A stretch of DNA of 64,000 bases from positions 4,898,001-4,962,000 of the forward strand of contig NZ_CP102826.1 in the NCBI RefSeq assembly GCF_025643595.1, written 5' to 3'. The position numbers and the translations under genes were made by a program. The DNA is from Saccharopolyspora rosea (lineage in GTDB: Bacteria > Actinomycetota > Actinomycetes > Mycobacteriales > Pseudonocardiaceae). The notes below the pieces were generated by a model. That model made no database searches and had not been told where the DNA came from. It saw only the letters and a program-made list of their open reading frames with translations. Position 1 is the first letter of the stretch; every line of letters starts with the position of its first letter. This document shows positions 45,447 through 54,343 of this stretch, piece by piece.

Positions 45447-46040
45447 ATGACCGACGCCACGCCGCCACTCGGACATGCCCCGTATTCTGGGCACAACGGA
45501 CACGCGAGGTCCGTTCGGATATGTACCCGGCGACCGGCAGGTGGAGCCCTGAGCAACGCAGCCGACCCCGAACCCCGCGGACCGCGGACCGCGGAACCGG
45601 CCTCCGAGCACGCACCGCGACGCGGCCGACTGCACGCCGGACGGGCCTGGCTCCGCGCCCGGCGCGAGCGGATCCGGCGCAGGCCGACCCTGAACGCGAC
45701 CTACCGGACCGTCCTCGGCGTCTTCGGGACGCTGGTGCTGCTCGCCGGGATCGTCATGATCCCCTACCCCGGCCCGGGCTGGCTGGTGGTGTTCGCCGGG
45801 CTCGGCATCCTCGCCACCGAGTTCCGCTGGGCGCACCGCGTGAACGCCTTCGCCAAGCGCCACTACGACCGCTGGGTGCGCTGGCTCGGCCACCAGCGCC
45901 TCGCGACCAAGCTGGCCGTGATGGGCGCCACCGGCCTCGTCGTCGTCGCCACGCTGTGGCTCCTGGGTCTGTTCGGCATCGTCGGCAGCTGGTTCGACCT
46001 GCGCTGGCAGTGGTTGACCTCCCCCCTGTTCGGCCCCTGA
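45447..46040 (+). CDS. PGPGW-type (TIGR02611 family) membrane protein
   Basis: A small actinobacterial membrane protein of unknown function, up to 197 residues. The conserved core is two membrane segments with the IPYPGPGWLVVFAGLGILATE motif (split between helices) at about 113-133, followed by an amphipathic stretch (HRVNAFAKRHYDRWVRW) and a further C-terminal hydrophobic segment. The first 80 residues are poorly conserved. ATG 45447 is the only standard start; a CTG at 45551 with GGTGGAG just before it is a tempting alternative. It precedes tRNA-Val(CAC). Confidence 0.8.
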   Translation: MTDATPPLGHAPYSGHNGHARSVRICTRRPAGGALSNAADPEPRGPRTAEPASEHAPRRGRLHAGRAWLRARRERIRRRPTLNATYRTVLGVFGTLVLLAGIVMIPYPGPGWLVVFAGLGILATEFRWAHRVNAFAKRHYDRWVRWLGHQRLATKLAVMGATGLVVVATLWLLGLFGIVGSWFDLRWQWLTSPLFGP

Positions 46041-46097
46041 GGACGATCGTGTATTGTTCTTCTCGTCGCCGGGAACGGCGGCCGAGAGAACAGAAAA

Positions 46098-46169
46098 GGG
46101 CGATTAGCTCAGCGGGAGAGCGCTTCGTTCACACCGAAGAGGTCACTGGTTCGATCCCAGTATCGCCCA
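46098..46169 (+). tRNA. tRNA-Val (anticodon CAC)
   Basis: Plus strand cloverleaf with acceptor GGGCGAT/ATCGCCC, D-arm TAGCTCAGCGGGAGAGC, anticodon loop TTCACAC, TPsiC GGTTCGATCC and A73. CCA is not encoded. Confidence 0.95.
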
Positions 46170-46175
46170 CTCGAT

Positions 46176-46216
46176 CGAAGGCGCACCCTGCTCGGCGGGG
46201 GCGCCTTCGCTGTTTT
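46176..46216 (+). terminator. Rho-independent terminator after tRNA-Val(CAC)
   Basis: A 9-bp stem (cgaaggcgc / gcgccttcg), a 16-base loop and a GCTGTTTTT tail: one of the few canonical U-tract terminators in the window. Confidence 0.85.
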
Positions 46217-46534
46217 TCGATCTCGTCGTGTTTTCTGGGGGCGCGGCCCCCAGGCCCCGCCCGGGGCGTTCCCCGGACCCCCATCGTTCCCCTCGCGAGT
46301 TCCAGCCCCCACTCCGGGAGTTCTCCGTGGCCCCGTCGCTCTGCTCGCGGGTTCGGGGGGACTCTCCCTTGCCTCATGCGAGCCGTCGCGTGGCCGGAAG
46401 GCCGGTGGTGGGTGGCCGATCGACTGAGCGGAGCTGGCTGATCGACCGTACCGCCGCGGGCCTCCGGCGCCGGACGATCGGTGGCCGACGGGGTTGGTTC
46501 CCCGGATTGGTCCGACGATCGAGAGGCACGGGAG

Positions 46535-47566
46535 ATGACTGCGGGAGTGTTCGGGGCCGCGGGGACGGCCGATGTCGGCGGGGACACCGCTCCGCCCGGG
46601 CGGCGGATCAGCGAACTGGACGCGTTACGCGGACTCGCGCTGTGCGGGATCATCTTCGTCAACATCTCGCAGGTGATGAACATCCACGGGGTCGTCGACG
46701 GACAGGTGTTGCCGGTGCGGCACGCGTTGGACCTGTTCGTCCACGAGCGGTTCTTCCCCGTCTTCGCGACGTTGTTCGGGGTCGGGTTCGGGATCTTCCT
46801 GCGGCGGGCCGCGTCCCGGACGGCGTGGCCGCGCGTGCCGCTGCTGCTGCGGTTCGCAGCGCTCGGGGTGTTCGGCCTCCTGCACCACGTGCTCCAGCCC
46901 GGTGAGGCGCTGTTGCCCTACGCCATCGGCGGGTTCGTCGTGCTGCTGCCGTTCAGCTGGTTCCCGTGGTGGGTGAACCTGCCCGCCGGAGCCGTGCTGG
47001 TCGTGCTGTCCGTGACGCTGGCCAGCGGGGGCATGGCGTCCGTGCCGGGGCTGTTGCTGCTCGGGTTCGGGCTCGCGCAGGCCGGGGTGCCGGAGGCGCT
47101 GCACCGCAGCACCGGGAAGATCGCGGCCGTGTTCGCCGGTTCCGCCGTGCTCTCGGCGGGCGCGCTGGTCTGGCAGGAGCAGGATCCGCTGTCGGTCGGG
47201 TTCACCTCGTCGTCGGCGGTGGCCGGGCTCTGCCTGTCCCTGGCTTACACGACCGGCTTGCTGCTGGTCCTGAAGACCCCCGCGGGCCGGGTGGTGTCCG
47301 GTGCGCTCGAACCGTTCGGCCGGATGGCGCTGACCAACTACCTCACCGCCACGCTGCTGTTCGTCCCGCTCGGGTACCTGCTGGGCCTGCCCGAGTCGAC
47401 GTCGTGGGGCGCGGAGCTCGGGCTCGCCGCGGCGATCCTGGCGGTGCAGATCGTCTGGAGCCGCCTGTGGCTGGACCGCTTCCGGTACGGGCCGCTGGAG
47501 TGGGTGTGGCGCTGCGTCACGTGGCGGCAGCTGGTGCCGATGCGGCGTGCACCCGAAGCGGTGTGA
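46535..47566 (+). CDS. DUF418 domain membrane protein
   Basis: A 343-residue integral membrane protein of the DUF418 (YeiB-like) family, whose biochemical role is unknown; some members are linked to transport or envelope functions. The N terminus RISELDALRGLALCGIIFVN is the family signature, the middle has FVHERFFPVFATLFGVGFGIFLRRA, and the C-terminal DUF418 part includes EPFGRMALTNYLTATLLF. About eight membrane segments are visible. ATG 46535 was preferred over GTG 46481 because the conserved region begins soon after. It converges on the cvnB gene with a palindromic terminator between. Confidence 0.88.
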   Translation: MTAGVFGAAGTADVGGDTAPPGRRISELDALRGLALCGIIFVNISQVMNIHGVVDGQVLPVRHALDLFVHERFFPVFATLFGVGFGIFLRRAASRTAWPRVPLLLRFAALGVFGLLHHVLQPGEALLPYAIGGFVVLLPFSWFPWWVNLPAGAVLVVLSVTLASGGMASVPGLLLLGFGLAQAGVPEALHRSTGKIAAVFAGSAVLSAGALVWQEQDPLSVGFTSSSAVAGLCLSLAYTTGLLLVLKTPAGRVVSGALEPFGRMALTNYLTATLLFVPLGYLLGLPESTSWGAELGLAAAILAVQIVWSRLWLDRFRYGPLEWVWRCVTWRQLVPMRRAPEAV

Positions 47567-47570
47567 GGCC

Positions 47571-47599
47571 GGCCGTCCAGGAGTCCGGCCTGGACGGCC
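47571..47599 (+). terminator. Hairpin after the DUF418 gene
   Basis: A 10-bp perfect stem (ggccgtccag / ctggacggcc) with a 9-base loop, 4 bases after the stop. Confidence 0.65.
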
Positions 47600-47603
47600 C
47601 TCT

Positions 47604-47637
47604 GGTCGGCGTTCGAGCCCCGGCTCGAACGCCGACC
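47604..47637. terminator. Long perfect palindrome between convergent genes
   Basis: A 16-bp perfect inverted repeat (ggtcggcgttcgagcc and complement) with a 2-base centre, immediately beyond the cvnB stop. It probably ends transcription from both sides. Confidence 0.75.
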
Positions 47638-47638
47638 G

Positions 47639-48049
47639 CTACGTCTGCGGAACGCCGCGCGGCGCCGAGCTGAGGTAGTCGCCGACGCGCACCACGAGCA
47701 GGTTCATCTCGTAGGCGATCATGCCCACGTCGGCGTCCTCGGAACCGAGCACGGCCAGGCAGGCACCCGACCCCGCCGCGGTGACGAACAGGAACGCGCG
47801 GTCGAGCTCGACGACGGTCTGCCGGACGTCCCCGCCGTCGAACTGCCTGCCGGTCTCCCGCGCGAGGCTCTGGAACGTCGAGGACATCGCGGCCAGCGTC
47901 TCGGATTCCGCAGTGGACAGATCCTCGGACTTGGCCAGCAGCAAGCCGTCGGTGGACAGCACGACCGCGTGTCTCGCGCCGACGACCCGCCTGGTCAGAT
48001 CGTCCAACAGCCAGTTCAACTCGGCGTCCGAGCCGACCCTGTCGCTCAT
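47639..48049 (-). CDS. cvnB: Roadblock/LC7 domain protein (conservon CvnB)
   Basis: A 136-residue single roadblock domain, as in conservon CvnB proteins, which help control a Ras-like GTPase downstream of a CvnA sensor. The sequence LNWLLDDLTRRVVGARHAVVLSTDGLLLAKS is the family N terminus. It begins 3 bases after the CvnA stop, so the pair is translationally coupled. The usual third and fourth genes, cvnC (DUF742) and cvnD (GTPase), do not follow; a DUF418 gene converges instead. Confidence 0.92.
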   Translation of the reverse strand: MSDRVGSDAELNWLLDDLTRRVVGARHAVVLSTDGLLLAKSEDLSTAESETLAAMSSTFQSLARETGRQFDGGDVRQTVVELDRAFLFVTAAGSGACLAVLGSEDADVGMIAYEMNLLVVRVGDYLSSAPRGVPQT

Positions 48050-48052
48050 GCC

Positions 48053-50395
48053 TCACTGCCCTTCTTCTTCGCCAGCAAGGGAATCGCCGTCGGTCGACGT
48101 CTCGGTGCGACGCGCCCGCAGCGTTCCCCGTTGGAACGCGGCCATGTTTCCACGCGTGCGCTCCGCCACGCGTCCGGCCTCATCGGGTTCGCGCTCCGCC
48201 TCGTCCCGCTGCCCGTCGCGCAGCTGGGGCGGGAGGTTCTCCCTGCGACGGCGCCGCGGCAGCGGCGGTCCTCCGTCCGGATCCACCGCCGGGAAGCCGG
48301 GGTCGGCGATGGTCGGCGTGTCGTCGGCGGGCGGTGCCGCCGGTGCCGCGTTCGCCGCGTCCAGCGGCAGCTGCTCGCGGAGCCTGCTCCACGCCTCCTG
48401 CATCTCGGGCGGCGGCGCGGCGGCGACCGGTTCGCGCTCGGGTTCCGGGCGCGGTGGGGCCGGGGTGCTCTCCGCTTCGCCGACGACGATGTCGGCAGGC
48501 AGCCGGACGTGGGCGGAGGTGCCGCCGTCGGCGCCATCGCGCAGACTCACCACGACGTCGCGGCGGTGCGCCAGCCGGGCCACCACGAACAGTCCGAGCC
48601 GGGCGTCCCCGCCGAGGGTGATGTCCTCGAACCGGGGGGCGCTGGCGAGCAGCTCGTTCATCGAGTCGCGGTCCTCGGGGCGCATGCCCAGGCCCTCGTC
48701 GTCGATCCGCAGGTCGACACCGCGCGGGGTCGCGACCGCGTGCACCTGGACCTGCGACTGCGGCGGGGAGAACGACGTGGCGTTGTCCATCAACTCGGCC
48801 AGCAGGTGGATGGCGTCCCCGACGGCCGCGCCGACCAGCGACACCTCCGGGACGGGGTTGACCACGATCCGGTAGTACTGCTCGGTTTCCGCGACGGCCG
48901 CGCGCACCACGTCGACCAGCCGCACCGGTTTGCGCCACTGCCGTCCGGGCTGCTCGCCCGCGAGGATGATCAGGTTCTCGGCGTTGCGCCGCGCCCGGGT
49001 GGCGAGGTGGTCGAGCTGGAACAGGCCGTCCAGCCGTTCCGGGTGCTCCTCGTTGCGCTCCATCCGGTCGAGCTGCTTGAGCTGCCGGTGCACCAGGCCC
49101 TGGTTGCGGTGGGCGATGCCGAGGAAGACGCGGTTGGCGCCCTCGCGGGCCTGGTTCTCCCGGACCGCGGCGCCGACCGCGGCCCGGTAGGCGGTGTTGA
49201 ACGCGTCGGCCACCTGGCCGACCTCGTCGTCGCCGTAGTCGAGACGCCCGCGCTCCCCGGCGACGTCGACCTGCTCGCCGTCGGCCAGGCGCGCAGCGAT
49301 GTCCGGCAGCCGCCGCTCGGCGAGTTCCAGGGCGTCGCCGCGCAGCGCGGACAACCGGGACACCAGCGCCCGGTCGACGATCTTGCGCGCCGAGCGCACC
49401 GCCAGCAGCAGACCCAGCAGCGCGACGAGCAGCGCCACGAGGCTGCCCACCGCGATCCGGACGAGCCCGATGTCGCTGTTGCGGACGCCGAGTTCGGCTC
49501 CGCCGGTGGCCTGCTCGGCGGCCACCGAGGTCAGCCCCTGGGACACGTCCTCGGTCGCCGAACGCCAGTCCGCGACCGCGATCTCGAACGGCCCGCCGAC
49601 CCGCGGCGAGTGCTCCACCAGAGCGGTTTCGTAACCCTGGAGCCGCTGCCAGGCCGGGTCCTCGGACAGCCGGGCGTACTGCCGGGCGGCGCTCGGTTCG
49701 GCGACCGGAACCGAAGTGTCCAATGTGGAGTGATAGGCACCGACCAGGGACGCGAAGGTCACGTGGTCGGCAGCGGTGAACCCGCCGTCGGCCAGCGCCG
49801 CCCCGCCCAGCGAGGAAGCGCGCGACATCTGGTCGGCGGCGCGGACCAGGTCGGTGGCCACCAGCCCGGCGCGGCCGGACTCGGGGTCGGGCACCGCCCG
49901 CGCCTGGGCGTCCAGCAGCGCCACCCCGGCGTCGAGGAGCCGGTTGTAGTAGGCGAAAGCCGCGCGGCGGTCGAGGTTCCCGGAGTCCAGGGCCGCCCGT
50001 TGCGCCGGCAGCTGGGCGAGCAGCCCGTCGAGCTGTCCGGCCCGGTCGGCGACCCGGGCCGGGGCCCGCTCGCCGAGCCGCCGCAGCTCGGCCCGCACGT
50101 CGCGGACGGCCCGGTCGGTCTCCGCCCGGCGGGCGGAGACCACACCCGGGTCGGCGTCGCCGTGCTGCATCGCCAACCGACGCTCCTCCTGGAGCGCGCC
50201 CAGGCCGCGCACCGCCGGAGCGGTGGCGTCGCGGACGCCGGTGGCGATGGTCCTGGCCGAGTAACCGCGGTAGGCCGCGTAACCGGTGAACGCCGCCCAG
50301 ATGACCAGGACGACGACGCCGGGGACGATGACGACGCGGGTGAGGCGAGCACGGATCGGTCGGTACTCGCTCCCGGGACTGCTTTTTCGCGTCAC
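48053..50395 (-). CDS. cvnA: Nitrate/nitrite-type sensor histidine kinase (conservon CvnA)
   Basis: A 780-residue membrane sensor. One membrane helix (about 18-40) leads to an external helical NIT domain (about 45-310). A second helix (about 315-340) follows, then a HAMP-like linker and a kinase region. FLGIAHRNQGLVHRQLKQLD stands where the H-box sits in CvnA proteins, and the ATPase part has ELMDNATSFSPP (N-box), DDEGLGM and LGLFVVARLA. The C-terminal tail has GNMAAFQRGTLRARR, typical of CvnA. GTG 50395 was chosen because GGAG precedes it; GTG 50407 has no ribosome-binding site. It is coupled to cvnB. Confidence 0.9.
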   Translation of the reverse strand: MTRKSSPGSEYRPIRARLTRVVIVPGVVVLVIWAAFTGYAAYRGYSARTIATGVRDATAPAVRGLGALQEERRLAMQHGDADPGVVSARRAETDRAVRDVRAELRRLGERAPARVADRAGQLDGLLAQLPAQRAALDSGNLDRRAAFAYYNRLLDAGVALLDAQARAVPDPESGRAGLVATDLVRAADQMSRASSLGGAALADGGFTAADHVTFASLVGAYHSTLDTSVPVAEPSAARQYARLSEDPAWQRLQGYETALVEHSPRVGGPFEIAVADWRSATEDVSQGLTSVAAEQATGGAELGVRNSDIGLVRIAVGSLVALLVALLGLLLAVRSARKIVDRALVSRLSALRGDALELAERRLPDIAARLADGEQVDVAGERGRLDYGDDEVGQVADAFNTAYRAAVGAAVRENQAREGANRVFLGIAHRNQGLVHRQLKQLDRMERNEEHPERLDGLFQLDHLATRARRNAENLIILAGEQPGRQWRKPVRLVDVVRAAVAETEQYYRIVVNPVPEVSLVGAAVGDAIHLLAELMDNATSFSPPQSQVQVHAVATPRGVDLRIDDEGLGMRPEDRDSMNELLASAPRFEDITLGGDARLGLFVVARLAHRRDVVVSLRDGADGGTSAHVRLPADIVVGEAESTPAPPRPEPEREPVAAAPPPEMQEAWSRLREQLPLDAANAAPAAPPADDTPTIADPGFPAVDPDGGPPLPRRRRRENLPPQLRDGQRDEAEREPDEAGRVAERTRGNMAAFQRGTLRARRTETSTDGDSLAGEEEGQ

Positions 50396-50695
50396 AGCGC
50401 TCCGCACCTGTCGAACCGCTCCGCGCGCGGGCGCGGCGCGTCAGGGAAGTCCGGCCGCCGACGCGGAACGCGGCGCTGCGGGCGTGGACGCATCGGCGTG
50501 GTCATGCACCGCACCCTCATTCCGCAGCCGAACCGTTTCCACATCACCTCGTGCGGCTCCGCATCCGGCGGAGCTCGGGATGTTCGGCACCATAGCACGC
50601 ATGATCACGCCCTTGGGCGACAGCCGAACGGGCTTCGGAATTGCTCGTTCCGGGCTATTGCGCGGTGATTCGCGGCGTCGGCGCCCGGCTTGGTC

Positions 50696-50735
50696 CGGAA
50701 GCGGCGTGCCGGCACCGCCACGCGCGAAGAGCCCG
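50696..50735 (+). repeat. Intergenic repeat family, truncated copy F
   Basis: gaagcggcgtgccggcaccg followed by ccacgcgcg. It joins the aagcggcgt start directly to the gccggcaccgccacgc end found in copies A and D, as if internally deleted. It lies just before the peptidase E stop. Confidence 0.4.
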
Positions 50736-50743
50736 GCAACCGC

Positions 50744-51466
50744 TCAGGGGACGTCGAACTTCGGTTCCGCGTCCAGCAGGAAGGTCACGTCGGTGCCCGC
50801 GGAGATCTCCCGGGCGTCGGCTCCCCGGGTGAACAGCCGGGCGCCGGTGGTGCCGCCGATGTCGGCCCGCTCGCCGCGGACGCGCAGCCACGACCCCTCC
50901 CGGATGCCCAGCACCGGGACGTCGTTGTCCTCCAGGAACTCGGCGAGCCGCTGCTCCCGCGTCTCGCCCATGTGCGTGCTGTTCGGGTCCGCGTCCTGGT
51001 AGTGCGGGTTGATCTGGAACGGGACCAGGCCGATCGCCTCGAACGACGCCGGCTGCACGATCGGCATGTCGTTGCTGGTGCGCAGGCTCGGGCAGGCCAT
51101 GTTGGTGCCCGCGCTGGCACCCATGTAGCGGGTTCCACCGGTGACGGCGTCGCGGAGCGCGCCCAGCAGGCCGAGCCGGTGCAGCGTCGCCAGCAGCCGG
51201 AACGAGTTGCCGCCGCCGATGAACACGGCCTCGGCGTCGCGCACCGCCGCCACCGGGTCGTCGGCGCGGTGGATGCCCTCCACGGTCACGCCCAGCGGCC
51301 GGACGGCGGCCTGCACGGTCTCGACGTAGCCGTCGTGGTCGCGCTTGGCGTAGGGCACGAACAGCAGGCGCTTGGGGTCGCCGAGCAGCTCGGCCACCGC
51401 GTCCAGGGCGTGTTCGAGGAAACCCGTTCCGTGCTTCGTCGAGCTGGACAGCAACAGCAGTTCCAC
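50744..51466 (-). CDS. pepE: Peptidase E (alpha-aspartyl dipeptidase)
   Basis: Cytosolic serine peptidase of 240 residues (family S51) that splits Asp-X dipeptides. The nucleophile serine is in GASAGTNMACP near residue 118, with AVFIGGGNSFRLL before it, and the conserved FQINPHYQDADPNSTHMGETREQRL stretch (about 148-172) carries the other active-site residues. GTG 51466 has AAAGAAGG 6 bases upstream. It lies 95 bp downstream of an AroM-family gene on the same strand and may share its transcript. Confidence 0.93.
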   Translation of the reverse strand: MELLLLSSSTKHGTGFLEHALDAVAELLGDPKRLLFVPYAKRDHDGYVETVQAAVRPLGVTVEGIHRADDPVAAVRDAEAVFIGGGNSFRLLATLHRLGLLGALRDAVTGGTRYMGASAGTNMACPSLRTSNDMPIVQPASFEAIGLVPFQINPHYQDADPNSTHMGETREQRLAEFLEDNDVPVLGIREGSWLRVRGERADIGGTTGARLFTRGADAREISAGTDVTFLLDAEPKFDVP

Positions 51467-51561
51467 GTCGGCCTTCTTTCCGGTGTCGGGGTTTTCGCCG
51501 GCCCCAGGCTATCTCCGGCCGGGGTCGGTGCACGTCACGCCAGGGGGTCGATCCACTGTGG

Positions 51562-52233
51562 TCAGCGCTGGACGAGCTCCGCCGCCATCCGCGCGACCAG
51601 GGACCGCGCGAGCACGACGGGCACTCCGGCGGCGACGGCGGCGGTGCGCGCCGACTCGGCGTAGCCCATGCAGTCGAGGACGACGAGCTGGGCACCGCGC
51701 GCGGCCAGCCGCCGGGCGCTCGCGGCCACCGCGGGCGCGGGGTCGTGCCGGTACGGGTCGGCGCACGCCACGAGCGGGACCCCGGTGTGCGGACGCCACT
51801 TGTCGACCGTCATGGCCTCCTGGTCCGCGTCCGGGCACACGACCCCCACCCGCATCCCGGCGGCGAGCGCCGCGACGCCGTGGACGAGCAGGCGCTCCGC
51901 GAACAGCAGCGGCCGCCGGTGCTCGACGGCGCCGAAGCTCCCGGTGCAGACCAGCAGCGTCGCGTCGGCCCCGGCGGACTCGGCGCGTTCGACGGCCCGG
52001 TGCACCAGCGGCTCGACGCGGTCGTGCGCCAGCCGCGCCGAGGTCCCGTCGCGGAGCCGGCTGACCAGCACCTGCTCGCCGGGTTCCGGGGCCAGCGCGG
52101 CGATGTCGGCGGCGCCGAGCGGGTCGAGCGCGCCGTGCTCGACGACCTCCACCGGGCCGAGCAGCGGGCGCAGCCGCGGGACCATGTCGGTCCTGGGCGC
52201 CTGTCCGATCGTGACGATGCCGAGCCGTGCCAC
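51562..52233 (-). CDS. AroM family protein
   Basis: A 223-residue protein of the AroM family, whose function is unknown; the E. coli gene is co-expressed with aroL. The conserved start is ARLGIVTIGQAPRTDMVP, and LLVCTGSFG and LVVLDCMGY are further family stretches. The fold resembles Asp/Glu racemases, and the Cys in VCTG and DCMGY are placed like racemase catalytic cysteines (inference). GTG 52233 was chosen because GGAGG is 5 bases upstream. It precedes pepE. Confidence 0.85.
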   Translation of the reverse strand: MARLGIVTIGQAPRTDMVPRLRPLLGPVEVVEHGALDPLGAADIAALAPEPGEQVLVSRLRDGTSARLAHDRVEPLVHRAVERAESAGADATLLVCTGSFGAVEHRRPLLFAERLLVHGVAALAAGMRVGVVCPDADQEAMTVDKWRPHTGVPLVACADPYRHDPAPAVAASARRLAARGAQLVVLDCMGYAESARTAAVAAGVPVVLARSLVARMAAELVQR

Positions 52234-52404
52234 GCCGACCTCCTCGCTCGCCGACCAGCAGGCCGGCGCCTCCACGTCGTCCGCGTCCTGAACCTAGGGG
52301 GCGCCCCGTCCGCGGTCAGCGGGCTCGGTGCACTGCGCGGGTGCCGTCGCGGTGCACCCCGCACAGGGGTGGAACCGCCCGGCCGCGGCGACCAGGATGG
52401 CGGC

Positions 52405-53607
52405 ATGGCGGAGACCAACGACATCACGATCGTCGGCGGCGGGATCGTGGGGCTGGCGACGGCCCACGCCCTGGTGCGGCAGGCGCCCGGTCGGCGGGTC
52501 GTGGTGCTGGAGAAGGAACACCGGTGGGGCGCCCACCAGACCGGCCACAACTCCGGCGTCATCCACAGTGGACTGTACTACCCGCCGGGCAGTGCCAAGG
52601 CGCGCTTCGCCCGCGGTGGCGGCGAGGCGATGTACCGGTTCTGCGCCGAGCACGGCATCCCGGTGCAGCGCACCGGGAAGGTCGTCGTGGCCACCGGCCC
52701 GGGACAGCTGCCCGCGCTGGCCGAGCTGGCCCGGCGCGGTACCGCCAACGGCGTGCGCGTCCGCGAGATCGGCGCCGCCGAACTCCGCGACCGCGAACCG
52801 CACGTGCGCGGGGTCCGGGCGCTGCTGGTGCCGGACGCGGGCATCACCGACTTCGCCGCGGTGTGCCGCGAGCTGGCCGGGATCCTCGCCGAACGCGGCG
52901 TGGACCTGCGCACCGGCACCGAGCTGGTCGAGGTGCGCCGGGACGGACCCGGTCTGGTGCTGACCACCACCTCCGGAGAGGTCCGCACCCGGCACGCGGT
53001 GAACTGCGCGGGCCTGCACGGCGACGCCGTCGCGGAACTGGCCGGGGCCACCCCGCCCGCGCGGATCCTGCCGTTCCGCGGCGAGTACTACGAGACCGCG
53101 CCCGCGCGCCGCGACCTGGTGAACGCGCTGGTCTACCCCGTTCCGGACCCGGCGTTCCCGTTCCTCGGCGTGCACCTGACGCGGATGGTCGACGGCGGTC
53201 TGCACGTGGGACCGAACGCCGTCCCGGCGCTCGCCCGCGAGGGCTACGACTGGCGCACCTGGTCACCGGAGCACCTGCGCCGGATGGCGGGCGACCCCGG
53301 GCTGCGGGCGCTGGCCCGCAGGTACTGGCGCACCGGACTCGGCGAGATCTCCCGTTCCCTGGTCAAGCCGCTGTTCGTGCGTGCCGCCCGGCAGCTGCTG
53401 CCCGAGCTGCGCGGGCGCGACCTGGTCCGCGCCGAGGCGGGCGTGCGCGCCCAGGCCGTCACCGCCGACGGCGCGCTGGTGGACGATTTCCTCGTCGTGG
53501 AGGACGAGCACTGGGTCCACGTGCTCAACGCACCGTCACCGGCCGCGACCGCCTCGCTGCTCATCGGCGAGGACATCGCCACCCGGATCACATCCCGGGT
53601 GGCTTGA
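52405..53607 (+). CDS. lhgO: L-2-hydroxyglutarate oxidase
   Basis: FAD enzyme of 400 residues that oxidises L-2-hydroxyglutarate to 2-oxoglutarate and passes electrons to the membrane quinone pool. The dinucleotide motif IVGGGIVGLATAHAL is at about 8-22, and HQTGHNSGVIHSGLYYPPGS is the LhgO signature. EYYETAPARRDLVNALVYPVPDP and FLGVHLTRMVDGGLHVGPNA complete the family pattern. ATG 52405 has a weak AGGA upstream. The divergent AroM gene begins about 170 bp away; its 3' end overlaps that of the EspG-like gene by 20 bases. Confidence 0.93.
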   Translation: MAETNDITIVGGGIVGLATAHALVRQAPGRRVVVLEKEHRWGAHQTGHNSGVIHSGLYYPPGSAKARFARGGGEAMYRFCAEHGIPVQRTGKVVVATGPGQLPALAELARRGTANGVRVREIGAAELRDREPHVRGVRALLVPDAGITDFAAVCRELAGILAERGVDLRTGTELVEVRRDGPGLVLTTTSGEVRTRHAVNCAGLHGDAVAELAGATPPARILPFRGEYYETAPARRDLVNALVYPVPDPAFPFLGVHLTRMVDGGLHVGPNAVPALAREGYDWRTWSPEHLRRMAGDPGLRALARRYWRTGLGEISRSLVKPLFVRAARQLLPELRGRDLVRAEAGVRAQAVTADGALVDDFLVVEDEHWVHVLNAPSPAATASLLIGEDIATRITSRVA

Positions 53608-54343
53608 CCGCGCCCGCCAGGAACGGCTGGGTGCGCTCGTTGGTGGCTGCCCACAGGTCCTCGACGTACTTCTGCAGGGACCTGCCCAGGAAGTAGGCGC
53701 TGGCCGGGGTGACCAGGGTGAACGTGTCGTCTGGGGACTCCGGGACGATCGCGACCCGGCCGGTCGCGCAGTGCTGGACGTCGATGGCGGACGGCGCGAC
53801 GAGCAGGTGCCCGGCGCCGCGCAGCGCCACCTCGATGCGCGCGCTGACCCCGTCGGCCCGGTGCAGCAGCTCGCCGACGGCCTGCGCGTCCTCGGACGGC
53901 ACGAGGCGGCGCCGCAGTTCGAGGGCGATCCGCTCGACGTCGGGCTGCCAGCCGGCCGCCTCCAGCGCCTCGGACAGCACGTCGGTGGGCACGGTGACCT
54001 CGCAGCCGTGGGCCGGTTCGACGTCCGGCAGGCAGCCGACCAGGGCGGGCCACGGCGCGTCGGGGCGCACCTGCTCGACGGACACCGAGTCGTCGCGCAC
54101 CTGCACGCGGACGGCGTGGCCCCGGCCGACGGCCACCAGGCCGCGCATCTCGTCCCAGCCGTCGTCGACGCAGGCGAAGCCGAACACCGACGCGCTCGCC
54201 ACGGTGTCGGCGACCGCCTCCCACCGCGCGCCCCCGGGCACCGCGGCGGAGCCGGGAGCGGAACCGATCAGGAACTCGGTGACCTGGGGGTCGGCACTCC
54301 GGTCGCGCAGCAGCGCGTTGAGCTCCGCCAGACTGCACCGCAT
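53588..54343 (-). CDS. Hypothetical protein, possibly EspG-like (ESX-associated)
   Basis: A 251-residue protein without a signal peptide. The C-terminal half (IEVALRGAGHLLVAPSAIDV, then GRVAIVPESPDD) resembles the EspG family, cytosolic chaperones of PE/PPE or other WXG100-type substrates of ESX secretion, but the similarity is judged only by eye. No ESX gene is nearby. ATG 54343 starts the conserved-looking region. The end overlaps lhgO by 20 bases, tail to tail. Confidence 0.45.
   Translation of the reverse strand: MRCSLAELNALLRDRSADPQVTEFLIGSAPGSAAVPGGARWEAVADTVASASVFGFACVDDGWDEMRGLVAVGRGHAVRVQVRDDSVSVEQVRPDAPWPALVGCLPDVEPAHGCEVTVPTDVLSEALEAAGWQPDVERIALELRRRLVPSEDAQAVGELLHRADGVSARIEVALRGAGHLLVAPSAIDVQHCATGRVAIVPESPDDTFTLVTPASAYFLGRSLQKYVEDLWAATNERTQPFLAGAVKPPGM

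Noticed and set aside
43860..46170. tRNA genes as attachment sites of an integrated element
   Set aside because: No integrase, no excisionase and no duplicated tRNA 3' end were found; the two tRNA-Val genes have different anticodons and acceptor stems.
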